Below are positions 15,561-22,795 of a stretch of DNA of 64,000 nucleotides, in pieces. Origin of the DNA: an uncultured Candidatus Saccharibacteria bacterium (GTDB lineage: Bacteria; Patescibacteriota; Saccharimonadia; Saccharimonadales; Saccharimonadaceae). Position 1 is the first letter of the stretch; every line of letters starts with the position of its first letter. A program made the translations under genes and the position numbers. Below the pieces are notes generated by a model. The model was not told the DNA's origin. It saw only the letters and a program-made list of their open reading frames with translations, and did not search any database. The stretch is from contig CAKUZG010000001.1 in NCBI GenBank assembly GCA_934717805.1, positions 1 through 64,000 of the forward strand, read 5' to 3'.

Positions 15561-16361
15561 ATGGCGAAAAATGAAAAAGAAATTGTTAAACTGCGAAATT
15601 TAAAGAAGCGTTTTGGTGTTGGCGACGCTGAAAACTATGCCTTGAACGGTGTTAATTTAACTATCAAACAGGGCGAATTCATTATAATTATGGGGCCTTC
15701 TGGCTGCGGAAAAACCACTCTTCTTAATACGATCGGGCTTCTTGATCGTGCGACGGAAGGAGATTATATTTTTGATGGGCGAAATGTTGCGCGAATGTCG
15801 CGTTCAAAGCAAGCGCAAATTCGAAGTGAAAAAATCGGGTTTATTTTCCAGAATTTTAATCTAATTCCTCGCTTAACGGTGATTGAAAACGTTGCTCTTC
15901 CCCTTGTTTATAAAGGTGTTGGCAAGGTTAAACGCCTTGAACAAGCTTCAGAAAGTTTGAAACAATTTCATCTTGGTGAACGTGAATTTTATATGCCGTG
16001 GCAACTTTCGGGTGGTCAAACACAACGTGTAGCAATTGCACGAGCTCTTGTGAATAAGCCGTCAATTATTCTTGCTGATGAGCCAACTGGAAATCTAGAT
16101 TCAAAGAGTTCACACATTATTATGGAAGAATTAGCCGATGTGCATAAAAAAGGTAATACTATTATTATGGTAACGCACAACCCTGAATTAATGGCATATG
16201 CTACGCGAATCATTACAATGTTTGATGGAAAAATCGACACTGATACCAAAAAGAAATCCGCTAAAAATTCTTCGAAAAAAGATGAAGAGCCAAACACGCT
16301 AGATAAACTTGAGCAGATGGAAGAAAAAATCGATGAAATTAAAGAGGAATTAGGAGTTTAG
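15561..16361 (+). CDS. ABC transporter ATP-binding protein, MacB/LolD family
   Basis: 266 aa. Walker A GPSGCGKTT (about 48-56), signature LSGGQTQRVAIARA (about 150-163), Walker B ILADEPTGNLD (about 171-181). A charged C-terminal coil (220-266) is extra. Forms an operon with the permease that starts 1 nt after its stop. Likely exports peptides or lipid-linked substrates, or mechanotransmits. TATAAT ends 9 nt before ATG. A pair of TGTGGAAAA sequences lies upstream (15476-15496). Confidence 0.9.
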   Translation: MAKNEKEIVKLRNLKKRFGVGDAENYALNGVNLTIKQGEFIIIMGPSGCGKTTLLNTIGLLDRATEGDYIFDGRNVARMSRSKQAQIRSEKIGFIFQNFNLIPRLTVIENVALPLVYKGVGKVKRLEQASESLKQFHLGEREFYMPWQLSGGQTQRVAIARALVNKPSIILADEPTGNLDSKSSHIIMEELADVHKKGNTIIMVTHNPELMAYATRIITMFDGKIDTDTKKKSAKNSSKKDEEPNTLDKLEQMEEKIDEIKEELGV

Positions 16362-16362
16362 A

Positions 16363-17595
16363 ATGAGTCCGAGAGTTTTAAAAACGAATATTGAAAATGC
16401 AATAGAATCGCTCCACGCAAATCGTTTGAGAACTTTCTTGACGATGCTTGGTGTAATGATTGGTATCGCTAGTGTTGTGGTTATTTTTTCACTTTCTGGC
16501 GGTGTGGGCTCAATGATTTCAAATCAAATTGTTGCTGAAGGTGGTGCTTTAGCGGTTGTTCGACCAAAAGAATTAACTGCAAATAATAAAAATGTAATTA
16601 CGAGCTTGGCGACTTCGAAAAACTTTACGCAAAGTTCGATTACGAATGAAGATCTTAGTACAATTTCGAAAATTAAAGATGTATCAGCGGTTGCTCCACT
16701 TGCGAATTTTTCAGCAAAAGTTAGAGGAGATGGCGAAGAAAAATACGCAAATCTTCTTGCAACAAGCCCAAGTCTTGATCAAACTGTAAGTCTTAAAGTG
16801 CGTGAAGGTCAATTTATAGCTGATAGTGCAAATGCAAATACGGTTGTGATTGGTAATCAGATGGCGATTGATCTATTCGGAACAACTCAAGCTGTTGGTA
16901 AAGAAATTGCAATGAAGGGTGAGAAATTCATTGTGATTGGTGTCTTAGCGCATCAAAGTTCATCAATTAACTTTAGTAATGTTGATTTTAATAATACTGC
17001 AATTATTCCGTATGAAACCGCAAAACGAATCATTGGTGATAATTTACAGATTCAACAAGTAAATATTCATGCGAAAAGTATTAATAGCCTAGGAGCAATT
17101 CAAAAACAAATTGAAAGCGAGCTTTTGAAAAAACATAATGGTGAGCATGATTTTGAAGTTCTTGCGGGTAAAAATATTTCACATCCATCAGATAAATTCA
17201 TTGAACTTTCAACACTAATCTTAGCAATTGTTGCTAGCGTTTCATTGGTTGTTGGTGGAATCGGGATTATGAATATTATGCTGGTGAATGTTAGTGAACG
17301 AACACGTGAAATCGGAATTCGAAAAGCACTTGGTGCGAATAACCGACACATTTTGTTCCAGTTCTTGACTGAATCAATGATTATTTCGCTTGGTGGTGGA
17401 ATGCTTGGATATTTGATTGGCTATGCGTTTTCATTTGGTGTAAGTATGTTCTTGCCATTTAGTCCGGTTATTTCTTGGCAGATTGCACTTTTGGTTTGTG
17501 GGCTTTCAACAGTTGTTGGTGTGATTTTTGGTTTATACCCTGCCTTCCGTGCAGCTCGAAAAGATCCGATTGTCAGTTTGCGCCAATATTCATAA
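16363..17595 (+). CDS. ABC transporter permease, MacB/FtsX family
   Basis: 410 aa. One N-terminal helix (about 22-45), an extracytoplasmic MacB periplasmic-core-type domain (about 50-270), then three helices (about 283-305, 335-360, 370-395). The conserved loop NIMLVNVSERTREIGIRKALGA is typical of the family. Works with the upstream ATPase. GGAG lies 7 nt before ATG. Substrate unknown. Confidence 0.9.
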   Translation: MSPRVLKTNIENAIESLHANRLRTFLTMLGVMIGIASVVVIFSLSGGVGSMISNQIVAEGGALAVVRPKELTANNKNVITSLATSKNFTQSSITNEDLSTISKIKDVSAVAPLANFSAKVRGDGEEKYANLLATSPSLDQTVSLKVREGQFIADSANANTVVIGNQMAIDLFGTTQAVGKEIAMKGEKFIVIGVLAHQSSSINFSNVDFNNTAIIPYETAKRIIGDNLQIQQVNIHAKSINSLGAIQKQIESELLKKHNGEHDFEVLAGKNISHPSDKFIELSTLILAIVASVSLVVGGIGIMNIMLVNVSERTREIGIRKALGANNRHILFQFLTESMIISLGGGMLGYLIGYAFSFGVSMFLPFSPVISWQIALLVCGLSTVVGVIFGLYPAFRAARKDPIVSLRQYS

Positions 17596-17607
17596 TTATT
17601 TAATAAA

Positions 17608-17636
17608 TAAAAAGGTCGCTTGAATGCGACCTTTTA
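17608..17636 (+). terminator. Bidirectional terminator between convergent genes
   Basis: AAAGGTCGC / GCGACCTTT hairpin with flanking A and T runs. Confidence 0.8.
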
Positions 17637-17648
17637 AGTTTCGAAAAA

Positions 17649-18119
17649 TTAAACGTTTGTTGGTGGAACACCGTTCACACCATTTGGATTGCTTCCTCCA
17701 CCGAAACCAGTTCCGGTACCTGTAAACAATCCGATAATGAAGTTGATGATTGCGTATGCAAGAAGCGCGATAATTAAACCAACGATTGCATAAAGGATTG
17801 TATTTTTTGCAGCGTCAACTTTTTTTGAATCCCCGTTTGAGAGAATGTAGCGAAGACCACCATAGATTAGCATAACAACGCTAAGAATTCCTACTGCGAA
17901 AAGCATCATGTTAATCATTTGGGTGAAAATTCCAGTATTTCCATCGCCAAAAAGGGTTGTTGGAACGCCTACACCACGGCCTCTATCCGCTCCACCTTGA
18001 ACTCCACTATTAAAAATAGTGTTAGTCGCAAAAGAATTAAGCGTTAGAAAAGTTGCCGGAAAAGCCGAAGCTATAAAACCGCTAATTGAGATTTTCGAAA
18101 CTTGTTTTAAATTCTTCAT
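17649..18119 (-). CDS. T4SS pilin-like (VirB2/TrbC type) protein, third copy
   Basis: 156 aa from ATG at 18119. An upstream ATG at 18128 directly abuts the -10 box and lies before the predicted start of transcription, so it is excluded. Signal-like N-terminus (about 1-32), two transmembrane helices (about 68-92 and 105-128) with loop GGLRYILSNGDSKKV, and a Gly/Asn/Pro-rich tail. Paralogue of the two genes at the start of the window. Probably a secretion-pilus subunit. Confidence 0.75.
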   Translation of the reverse strand: MKNLKQVSKISISGFIASAFPATFLTLNSFATNTIFNSGVQGGADRGRGVGVPTTLFGDGNTGIFTQMINMMLFAVGILSVVMLIYGGLRYILSNGDSKKVDAAKNTILYAIVGLIIALLAYAIINFIIGLFTGTGTGFGGGSNPNGVNGVPPTNV

Positions 18120-18128
18120 AATAGGCAT

Positions 18129-18157
18129 ATTATATCAAAAAAATGGTTTTTTGTCAA
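18129..18157 (-). promoter_or_regulatory. Perfect consensus promoter of third T4SS pilin
   Basis: Minus strand TTGACA (18157-18152), 17 nt, TATAAT (18134-18129). Predicted start near 18122 leaves a 3-nt leader before ATG 18119. Confidence 0.85.
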
Positions 18158-18201
18158 TGCTCTTGTGTTTTTTGTAAAAATTTGTTAAAATGGAAAGTAC
18201 T

Positions 18202-18294
18202 GGAGGATTACCCAAGTGGCTGAAGGGGACGGTTTGCTAAATCGTTAGTCTGGGGAAACCTGGAGCGGGAGTTCGAATCTCCCATCCTCCGCCA
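18202..18294 (+). tRNA. tRNA-Ser (GCT)
   Basis: 93 nt. Acceptor GGAGGAT/ATCCTCC, anticodon stem ACGGT/ATCGT with loop TTGCTAA (anticodon GCT), long variable arm, CCA encoded. Confidence 0.93.
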
Positions 18295-18296
18295 AA

Positions 18297-18329
18297 TAAA
18301 AAACTCATCGTAAGATGAGCTTTTTATTT
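18297..18329 (+). terminator. Terminator after tRNA-Ser(GCT), shared with pnp
   Basis: CTCATC-GTAA-GATGAG stem (18304-18319) flanked by A and T runs; convergent with pnp. Confidence 0.75.
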
Positions 18330-18344
18330 TGTAGCATTTTAGCT

Positions 18345-20471
18345 TTATTGCTTTACGCCTTTCATTGTAAGATTTAATCTTCCCTTTTCATCAATTTTAT
18401 CTAGTTTTACCCAAATTTCTTGATCTTGACTTAAAACATCTGTAACTTTTTCGGTTCGCTTTTCAGACATTTGTGAAATGTGAAGCATTCCATCAATTCC
18501 AGGAAGAATATTTACGAAAGCACCGAAGTCTTTAATTGAAACAACTTTTCCGCGATAGATTTTGCCAACTTCAGGCTCTTCAACCAATGATTTAATCCAA
18601 TTTAGTGCTTTTTCGATTTGTTCAGCATTTGAGCTTGCGATTGTAATCAAGCCGTCTTCCTTAATATCAACTTCGGCACCAGTTTCAGAAGTGATTTTAT
18701 TGATTGTTTCACCACCTTTACCAATGATTGCACCGATTTTTTCAGGATTAATTTTAATTTTTTCAATTCGTGGCGCATATGGTGAAAGCGATTTTTTAGG
18801 CTCAGAAATCACACTTAACATGTGGCGCAAAATGTGTTCGCGACCTTTTTTCGAAGTTAAAATTGCTTTTTCGAGAACTGAAACTGGCAAACCATGAACT
18901 TTCATATCCATCTGGAGTGCTGTAATTCCGTTTTTCGAACCCGTACATTTGAAATCCATATCGCCAGCAAAGTCTTCGGCGTCGGCAATATCACTTAGAA
19001 TGTAAGGTGTTTCGCCATCCATCATCAATCCCATTGCGATTCCTGAAACAGGATTTTTCAAAGGCACACCTGCACTCATTAAAGCCATACAACTTGAACA
19101 AGTTGCCGCCATTGAAGTTGAACCATTTTGGCTCATAATTTCGGTCACGCTACGGATTGCGTAAGGAAAATCTTCAATACTTGGTAGAACTGCTTCCAAA
19201 GCTCGTTGTGCCAAATAGCCGTGGCCAATTTCGCGTCGGCCGGGGCTTCCTAAGCGGCGAGGTTCACCAACGGTATATCCGGGTGCATTGTAGTGGTGCA
19301 TATATCGGCGTTCAATTTCGTTGAACTCCATTGTATCAACTAATTGCGAATACGAAAGTGGCGCAAGAGTTACGATATTCATTGCTTGAGTCACACCACG
19401 AGTAAAGAGGCTCGAACCGTGTGCGCGTGGTAAAAAGTCGATTTCGCTTGAAAGTGGTCGAATTTCATCTAACTCACGGCCATCTGGTCGCTCACCGTCT
19501 TCGATAATTCCCTTTCGAACTGCTTTATGAACCGCTAAAGTAAATGCTTCATCATATTCTTTTCGAATTTCTTCATACGCTTCTTCACCAAATTTTTCGA
19601 GCATTTCTGCGTGGAATTTCTCACGAATCTCGGCAATATTTTGGTTGTATTTTGGATAAGCCTCACGAATTTTCGAATCAAATTTTCCGTCCGTCCATTC
19701 TTCAACCTCTTTCGAAATCTCTTCATTCGGCAAAACTAGTTCGAAAGCGCGCTCCTCAAAATAACCTGCTTCGATATATTTTGCACGTAATTCATTTTGG
19801 AGCTTAATTGCTGGTTGGAAATTTTCGTAAGCCCAAGCTAGACCTGCAATAATTTCTTCTTCAGGAACTTCATTGGCGCCAGCTTCAACCATTGTTATAC
19901 CACTTTCAATTCCAGCAACAACCAAATTGAGCGGAGATTTTTCACGTTCTTCAGGATTTAAGAAAGCTTTAAATTCACCGTTAATTTTACCAATTCGAAG
20001 ACCAGCAACTGGACCATCAAATGGAACTCCAGCAAGATGCAACGCGCTCGAAGCCGCAATCATCGCAATCATATCTGGTCGAAATTCCGGATCAGCCGAA
20101 AGAACTGTCGTGACGACTTGAACTTCTTCGCGATAACCTTTTGGAAACAAAGGTCGAATTGGGCGATCGATTAATCGACCAATCAAAACTGCATCATCGC
20201 TTGGGCGACCTTCGCGCTTAATAAATCTTGAGCCAGAAATTCGTCCGCTCGCGTACCACTTCTCTTCGTAATCAATTGAAAGTGGAAAATAATCTAGTGC
20301 TACTGGTTTAGAGCCCAATTGAACCGTTCCCAAGACAACAGTTTCGCCATATTTTACGATAACGCTTGAAGTTGAGCGAAAGCCAACTTTGCCAACTTCT
20401 AGTGTTAATTTTCGACCCAAGAAATCAGTACTAACCGAAATTAATTTCTTCCCGGTTGGATTTATGATCAT
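18345..20471 (-). CDS. pnp: Polyribonucleotide nucleotidyltransferase (PNPase)
   Basis: 708 aa from ATG at 20471. An in-frame start at 20540 exists, but AGAAGGAGAAG directly precedes 20471 and PNPases begin near here. Two RNase PH domains (about 10-225 and 325-545), a KH domain with IGKGGETINKI (about 575-585) and a C-terminal S1 domain (VSIKDFGAFVNILPG). It degrades RNA 3'-5' by phosphorolysis. Its leader, promoter and first codons are duplicated in front of the upstream ASCH gene. Confidence 0.93.
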   Translation of the reverse strand: MIINPTGKKLISVSTDFLGRKLTLEVGKVGFRSTSSVIVKYGETVVLGTVQLGSKPVALDYFPLSIDYEEKWYASGRISGSRFIKREGRPSDDAVLIGRLIDRPIRPLFPKGYREEVQVVTTVLSADPEFRPDMIAMIAASSALHLAGVPFDGPVAGLRIGKINGEFKAFLNPEEREKSPLNLVVAGIESGITMVEAGANEVPEEEIIAGLAWAYENFQPAIKLQNELRAKYIEAGYFEERAFELVLPNEEISKEVEEWTDGKFDSKIREAYPKYNQNIAEIREKFHAEMLEKFGEEAYEEIRKEYDEAFTLAVHKAVRKGIIEDGERPDGRELDEIRPLSSEIDFLPRAHGSSLFTRGVTQAMNIVTLAPLSYSQLVDTMEFNEIERRYMHHYNAPGYTVGEPRRLGSPGRREIGHGYLAQRALEAVLPSIEDFPYAIRSVTEIMSQNGSTSMAATCSSCMALMSAGVPLKNPVSGIAMGLMMDGETPYILSDIADAEDFAGDMDFKCTGSKNGITALQMDMKVHGLPVSVLEKAILTSKKGREHILRHMLSVISEPKKSLSPYAPRIEKIKINPEKIGAIIGKGGETINKITSETGAEVDIKEDGLITIASSNAEQIEKALNWIKSLVEEPEVGKIYRGKVVSIKDFGAFVNILPGIDGMLHISQMSEKRTEKVTDVLSQDQEIWVKLDKIDEKGRLNLTMKGVKQ

Positions 20472-20572
20472 ATCTTCTCCTTCTGCCAAATGAGTTGCAG
20501 GAATCCTCTTCGAAAATCTTTCGAAAATAATTTCTACCACACATTTGGCGTTAATTTTACCCTTTTATTATA
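20472..20572 (-). promoter_or_regulatory. pnp promoter and leader with CCAAATG/CATTTGG hairpin
   Basis: TATAAT (20572-20567) gives an ~89-nt leader. CCAAATG and CATTTGG close a stem whose apical arm is a TTCGAA-rich hairpin; the stem ends right at the GCAGAAGGAGAAG ribosome binding site. The same element precedes the ASCH gene. Confidence 0.7.
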
Positions 20573-20615
20573 GCATTTTCAATTAAAATTAGCAAAATAT
20601 AATCACTGATTAATT

Positions 20616-20945
20616 TTATAGTTCTACTCTAATTCCTAGAACACCAAACTTTTCTTGTTTTTCTGGTGTATAAAATTCACTAAGAACACCTAGAAGTTCT
20701 TGTTTTGTCATTGTTTTGTTGGCGAGAATTTCGATTTCGAAATCATTAAAAAGAGCTTTAAAGTCCTTATACTCTAATAATCCAATAACTTTTGCTGTGA
20801 ATTTATCTTTTTCATTGCTAAACTCGATTAAATCGCCGATTTTTATTTGTCGTCGTTTCTCATCATTTAATCTTAATTCAATTCTTTTTGTTCCATTTTT
20901 GATAAAGTTAAAATATTTATCTTGTAAGTTCATTTTATGGATCAT
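20616..20945 (-). CDS. ASCH-domain protein (predicted RNA-binding)
   Basis: 109 aa from ATG 20945, fixed by AGAAGGAGAAG (an in-frame start at 20963 lies before it). Almost the entire protein is an ASCH/PUA-like fold: MNLQDKYFNFIKNGTKRIEL at the start, KIGDLIEFSN (about 41-50) and the C-terminal GVLGIRVEL. ASCH domains are proposed RNA binders or nucleic-acid-processing modules. It shares promoter, leader hairpin and ribosome binding site with pnp, suggesting a common regulator. Confidence 0.8.
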   Translation of the reverse strand: MIHKMNLQDKYFNFIKNGTKRIELRLNDEKRRQIKIGDLIEFSNEKDKFTAKVIGLLEYKDFKALFNDFEIEILANKTMTKQELLGVLSEFYTPEKQEKFGVLGIRVEL

Positions 20946-21020
20946 ATCTTCTCCTTCTGCCAAATGAGTTACAGGAAGTCTCTTCCATACATTTGGTGCT
21001 AATTGTATTCTTTTATTATA
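20946..21020 (-). promoter_or_regulatory. ASCH gene promoter and leader, copy of the pnp leader
   Basis: TATAAT (21020-21015), then an ~63-nt leader: CCAAATG, inner hairpin GGAAG-AGA-CTTCC, CATTTGG, GCAGAAGGAGAAG. It aligns with the pnp leader apart from a shorter apical arm. Confidence 0.7.
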
Positions 21021-21073
21021 GTATTTTTAAATAAAAATCGCAAAATTAAATAGTCTAATTAAGGGCCATTTAA

Positions 21074-21231
21074 TTAAATTTTGTGTCGAATAATCCAAGT
21101 TAAAATGAATGGTAGCGTAATAATTACGGTGACAATAAATATCGGAAGATTCTTAATATTTTTTGCGATCCAGTATTTGGCGCTTTAACTTTCGAATCTG
21201 TTTTTATTTTTGTTTATTTTCTCCTCCTCCT
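21074..21231 (-). pseudogene. Possible decayed small membrane peptide gene
   Basis: Minus strand carries AGGAGGAGGAG (21231-21221) but no ATG/GTG/TTG at the right distance. Downstream, one frame reads KNLPIFIVTVIITLPFILTW then IIRHKI and TAA, a plausible single membrane helix; an in-frame TAA separates it from the ribosome binding site. Likely a decayed gene, or chance in AT-rich DNA. The rest of the 21,009-21,300 gap shows nothing I can name. Confidence 0.3.
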
Positions 21232-21302
21232 AAAAAGAATAACATTTCGATTATAAAATATTTATAAATAAAAATTAATAGTAATTATGCTTTTTTAAAA
21301 AC

Positions 21303-21330
21303 AAAAAAGCTTCGAAAATAACGAAGCTTT
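21303..21330 (-). terminator. Terminator of ATP-grasp-like gene
   Basis: AAAGCTTCG / CGAAGCTTT hairpin overlapping the stop codon, T run on the minus strand. Confidence 0.7.
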
Positions 21331-22342
21331 AAAGTGTTTGGTGGTATTTATTTTCGATTAAGGTTTTAACATCACACGCATATAACCCAGAATTCGGAAG
21401 CGGGTTCAATTCAACAATTCCCGGTTTGCCGTTAATTATTGCCACATCTAGCGCAAAATCTTTAGTTTTAAAAACTGGCGTAATTTCTTTAGCGGTTTTT
21501 CGAGCAAATTCAAGCAATTGATTTCGAATCTTAGGTTGAAATTCAACTTTGGTTTGATTGCGAATTTCTTGCAGTTGCGGGTCAAACTTTTCGGTATTTT
21601 GCAACCAAGTAAAATCTTCAATACTGCCGGCCGAAGTTAGAACTTCCCCATTCACGCAAAAACAGCGCATTTCATAACGAATATCTGCAAAGTCTTGAAT
21701 GAATAAATCATTTTCATGCCAGGCATTCATTATTTTTACCAGAGTTTCGTGCCTCGGTTTTTGAGATAAATCGATTTCGAAAATTCCCGCTTTTGGATTT
21801 GTCATAATTTTAACCATCGCTTTTTTATGATTTTGGCTAAAAATTTCAAGCGTTTCTAGAAAATTTTCACTACAACAGTGGATAAAATCTCGATTAAAAT
21901 ATTTTTGAACTTGCGGTTTTAAATCGTATCGATTAACGTCGTAATTTGGGTGTTTCTCGATTCCAAATCGAGGCAAGTTTAATTTCGAATAATCCAAATT
22001 TAAGATTTTTCCGGTTCTATCAAATATAATCGTATCTTGTTTTGAGCCAAGATCATAAAAAATAAAAATTGGATTTTGCGCAACTTCGAGACCAAATTTT
22101 ATTCGGCCAATCATTTCTAGCCAAAGCTCGGTGTCTTGCTTTAAGTGAGTGTGCAAATTATTTATGTAATTCAAAATGCTGTGCAAATCTTTTGGATTAC
22201 AATTTTGTATTTCCTGCTTGGGAAATTCAAATTTTTGGGCAAGTTTTTTGAACTCTGTCTTCAATGAATCTGGAACACGCTTTTCGAAATCTTTATTCGA
22301 AATTTCATACACATAATTACTAATAATTAAATCGTAGGCCAT
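21329..22342 (-). CDS. ATP-grasp-like protein
   Basis: 337 aa. The C-terminal half (about 175-330) has ATP-grasp features: a basic strand VKIMTNP, the segment YEMRCFCVNGEV, and the metal-binding end FALDVAIINGKPGIVELNP then GLYACD. The N-terminal half is unassigned. ATP-grasp ligases join an acyl phosphate to an amine or thiol; this one resembles the stand-alone ATP-grasp proteins (R2K-like) of uncertain substrate. Good GGAGG ribosome binding site. Substrate unknown. Confidence 0.65.
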   Translation of the reverse strand: MAYDLIISNYVYEISNKDFEKRVPDSLKTEFKKLAQKFEFPKQEIQNCNPKDLHSILNYINNLHTHLKQDTELWLEMIGRIKFGLEVAQNPIFIFYDLGSKQDTIIFDRTGKILNLDYSKLNLPRFGIEKHPNYDVNRYDLKPQVQKYFNRDFIHCCSENFLETLEIFSQNHKKAMVKIMTNPKAGIFEIDLSQKPRHETLVKIMNAWHENDLFIQDFADIRYEMRCFCVNGEVLTSAGSIEDFTWLQNTEKFDPQLQEIRNQTKVEFQPKIRNQLLEFARKTAKEITPVFKTKDFALDVAIINGKPGIVELNPLPNSGLYACDVKTLIENKYHQTL

Positions 22343-22432
22343 TTTAATACCTCCAAAATAAAAAAGTTCAACAAAAAGTCTAGTTTTAATTATAATATAT
22401 TTTTATATTAAGTCAAACTGAAAGTGCGCAAC

Positions 22433-22462
22433 AAAAAATCGCCCATATTTTGAGCGATTTTT
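22433..22462 (-). terminator. rpsO terminator
   Basis: Minus strand AAAAATCGCTC ... GGGCGATTTTT hairpin, of the recurrent family. Confidence 0.7.
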
Positions 22463-22477
22463 GCAGTTTCGAAATTA

Positions 22478-22744
22478 TTATTTTCGAAGACCTAATTTAG
22501 CAACAACAGCTTTGTAAGCTTCAAAATCTTTTCGTTCAAGATATTTTAGAAGTTTTTTACGGCGACCAACCATTTGCATCAAACCGCGACGAGCCATGAA
22601 GTCATGCTTGTTTGATTGAAGGTGTTCCGTCACTTCTTTGATACGAGCTGTCAAGATTGACACTTGCGCCTGTGGCGAACCAACGTCATTCTTTGAAACC
22701 TGAGTCAAAGCGATTGCCTTCTCTTTATTCTCTTTAGTAATCAT
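22478..22744 (-). CDS. rpsO: 30S ribosomal protein S15
   Basis: 88 aa from ATG 22744, the normal S15 length; the longer frame to 22780 is rejected because TAAAAT (22757-22752) lies inside it, 7 nt before this ATG. Contains GSPQAQVSILTARIKEVTEH and the KHDFMARRGL segment that binds 16S rRNA helix 22. Predicted leaderless, unlike the structured rpsO leaders of many bacteria. Confidence 0.95.
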   Translation of the reverse strand: MITKENKEKAIALTQVSKNDVGSPQAQVSILTARIKEVTEHLQSNKHDFMARRGLMQMVGRRKKLLKYLERKDFEAYKAVVAKLGLRK

Positions 22745-22795
22745 CCTGAATATTTTAACAAATTTTTTCAGATAAGTCAAGAAAGTTTTATAATT

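Noticed and set aside
20472..20540. N-terminal extension of PNPase
   Set aside because: This frame lies within the conserved leader shared with the ASCH gene, whose reading frame has no equivalent extension.
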